Below the pieces are notes generated by a model that did no database searches, was not told the DNA's origin, and saw only the letters and a list, made by a program, of their open reading frames with translations. Below, in pieces: positions 1 through 3,000 of a DNA stretch of 5,690 nt; position 1 is the first letter of the stretch; each line of letters starts with the position of its first letter. Both the position numbers and the translations under genes were made by a program. Origin of the DNA: Nanobdellota archaeon (lineage in GTDB: Archaea > Nanobdellota > Nanobdellia > Woesearchaeales > GW2011-AR15); contig JAHIYL010000179.1 of the NCBI GenBank assembly GCA_018815145.1, positions 1 through 5,690 of the forward strand. Direction: 5' to 3'.

Positions 1-27
1 AAATGATTTTGAAATTATTTTTTGATT
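1..27. other. AT-rich 3' flank, no gene
   Basis: This is the only non-coding sequence in the window. It is strongly AT-rich and has no ORF. A short inverted repeat (tgaaat at 10-15, atttca at 25-30) overlaps the stop codon, and a six-T run at 18-23 is on the plus strand; neither is convincing as a terminator for the minus-strand gene, whose strand reads A-rich here. Confidence 0.5.
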
Positions 28-3000
28 TCATTTTCCCATCTCCGGATCAAGTGTCCAGTTCGCCTTGGCAATGGATTCAAAATAATAGCCCAGGTCTGGG
101 TCAAGTGATATGAAATTATACAATGGACCCGATGGAACCCAATATGTGTATGCAGGATAATATATGCTGACATCCCAAGAATTATCCTGTGCATTATATC
201 TTGTAATCGAATTCACTGAATCTGATGGTATTGTTGTCACAGGATTATTCACTGATGCATCAAACAATTCAGGGGAATATACTGAATGCCATCCTACAAC
301 ATTCCATTCAGTGTCCAGGGATACATTCATCTGGTTCTCTGGGACTATACCCACTATTGTCGCATTGCAGTCCTGGTTCGCTTCAAACCAATATCCTCTT
401 GCAGGATCAAGGCCAGTGAAATTTTCTGACATTGATGCTGGGACCCACTGCCCACCCACATAATCTGTCTTCTCAAAAGAGTCGTTCCCTGTGTTGTATC
501 TCCAGATGGTATGTATGCATCCGCCGGGGCTTGTGAATATGTCTTTACCATTGTTTGTTGAATTGTATAGTACCCAGTTTGACTTGTTGAGAGAGACTGT
601 CACAAGATTCCATGTGTCATAGAGTGCGAATTGATGTTTTCCTGCAGTCATGCTGGCATTTGCGATTGCCTCTCCCCTGACTGCACCTACCCTATAATAT
701 TTTCTGAGAGATGTGTTAGCAGAATAGTCTGTGTAATTGAGGTCTGTAATGCCTGTCGCATTAGGTATCCCGCCAAAGCCTTCTGAAAGGTTGTGAGTTA
801 TGTAGACATTGTAATATTCTGCGAGAGGGGCAGCTGTCCAGTTGAGGAATATTGTCTCATTATCCTGATTCAATCTTATGTCAAGTGAGCCAGGCCCTCT
901 TATCACTGTAAAATAATACGAAGCCTGTTTTGCAGAATTGAGAGACTCGTCTGAACAGTTCATTGTCCAGTTGTATGCGCCTGCTGAATTTATGCTATGC
1001 ACTCTTCCTGCAACCTGGGATTGGTAAGCAGTTATCCCTGCAGCCACCTCAATGTCATTCACTATGAGCGTGCAGTTGAATACCTCTCCGAAATTATCGT
1101 CTGCTATGAAAGTGAAATTGATCTCTCCATATGACTGGTTGGAATTGTTGCCAGGATTAACAAGCGTGATCACCGGAGGCGTGTGATCGATATTGAGCCC
1201 ATATACCCCGCTCATCGCAGAGTGGCCCACTGAATCAAAGCACTGCACAGCCCATATATGGTTTCCGTCAGGAATTATAAGGTCTGAAAAATAATCTGTC
1301 TCTCCGCTCACAGGAGAATAGTCTGTCATGTTCCTGTGCCATCCTGAAAGAGACCAGTTCCCCCACAGGCTGCAGTTCGCAAGATTTGTATCATTTGCCA
1401 TGTAAGAGAAAGTGATATTATTATAATTGAGCCAGCTCTCATTTGCAGGGCTAAAGAGAGAGATGACCGGGCTTGCAGTATCAATATCAAATATGCTGTA
1501 TCCGGTCATCGGTGTCCCGTCATCATTGTAAAGGACATTCTTTGATGGGTCTGTTATCTTTGTGACTGCCCTGTACTGGCCTGATGTCCTTGAAAGAGTA
1601 TCAAATCCGCTGCCTTCAGAAATACCATTCCATATGTTCTCAAGGCTGAGGAACTGGCCTGTGCTGATGTTCCTCAGCTTTCCTGTCAATGTATCATCTA
1701 CAACAGTCCCTGCAGCCTGCCAAGTCCCTGAATTATTGAATTCAACTGTCAGGATAAGATAACCTGAAAAATTAGTGGCTCCTGTATTGTTGAGTTTGGA
1801 CACATACTGAGGCTCCTCTGTGTTGACGACGGCAATTGGTTCGAATTCTGCAAGTTCTCTTATCCTGATGAGATCATAATCTGCAGTGACTCTTCCGGGA
1901 TGCAGACTCAGGTAGCCTGAAAGGTCAGGCGCAGTATCATTGTATGTATTGTAAAGGATCCCGTTTAGCGACTGCGTCAATATGCCTCCAACTGCATCAT
2001 GCCTAAACTCGATCCACTGCTGCAGGCCGACATAACCTGATGATGCTGTAAGAGTGCCTCCTTTTTTTCTGTAGAGCTCGACATCATTTGTTGCCTGCAT
2101 CCTCTTGAATGCCATATACCCTGTGTTTGATCCTGTGTTCCAAGTAGATGCCATATCAGCAACTCTTGTATATATCCCGTTGAATCCTGTTGAAGGTGAG
2201 CTGTTGTAGACATAATATCTCATCTCCATAGAAATGTTATCGAACTGGATGCCATTGATATATGAGGTACCATATCCTGTTGAGAATCCCCTATATACCT
2301 TATTCCCTGAAACACTCTCAACACTCCATGTACCTGTGTTTGCCTGCCATGCTGGCGATGCAGAGCCTCCGACAGCATAAGATTCAAAATCTTCATAGAA
2401 CAGATATACGCTGCTTCCGTTTGCAGGCGGGCTTCCTGCATTTTCATTCCCATAATAGATATAATACCCGCTGTCAGTGCCAAGACCCGATATCTGCCTT
2501 TTTGTCGCAAACCAGATAGTCGTCTTTGACTGATTGAAACCATTGAAATTGATCCTGTCGAGCTCAGTATTGTATGTCCCGTTCCAGAATACTATTCTGA
2601 TATCATTTCCACTGTCCATGAATTTCTCTCCGGTCGTGTCAAGGGTGATGTTGACTGCATAGCCTGTGTCAAGAGGAGTACTCTCAAGATTGGTGACATC
2701 GATGTTTGCCCGGTATTGGTATGAATTGTTCCACCAAGTCTCATTCAATGGATAAGTGAGGTTCACTATATCATTGCTGCCATACAGAAGCTTGTTTGTA
2801 TTGACGACATATGATGCATTTGCCCGTATCTCAAAATAGTCAGGTTCAGAAGTGTTGCTGTACCCGCCTGTATTGTTGGCGATTATCGTATAATTATAAA
2901 GCCCGTTTTTCCATGTTGAATTGTAGAGTCCGCTATATGCAGGCGGTGTTCCTGCCTGTAATCTGAACAGGCTCAGGCTTCCTCCGGGAATGCTCACATT

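Noticed and set aside
1..33. Inverted repeats around the stop codon (tgaaat/atttca and aaatga/tcattt) as a transcription terminator
   Set aside because: Stems are only six AT-rich pairs, expected by chance in such sequence, and the transcript strand carries A-rich rather than T-rich tracts after the stop.
2062..2068. Run of seven T (A7 on the coding strand) as a phase-variation or frameshift site
   Set aside because: It encodes Arg-Lys-Lys-Gly in frame, is a single short tract, and the frame continues normally; nothing suggests slippage.
1822..2406. Glycoside hydrolase activity for the concanavalin-like domain
   Set aside because: No E-x-D-x-x-E type catalytic motif was found; the segment fits a binding LamG-like domain.
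2220..2543. 107-residue antisense-phase reading frame on the minus strand within the DUF2341/LamG region, and similar 60-100 residue frames elsewhere on both strands (for example 164-463 and 2262-2519 on plus)
   Set aside because: They overlap a continuous, clearly coding frame with recognisable domains, have no ribosome site I can support, and their products are low-complexity mixtures without any domain signature.
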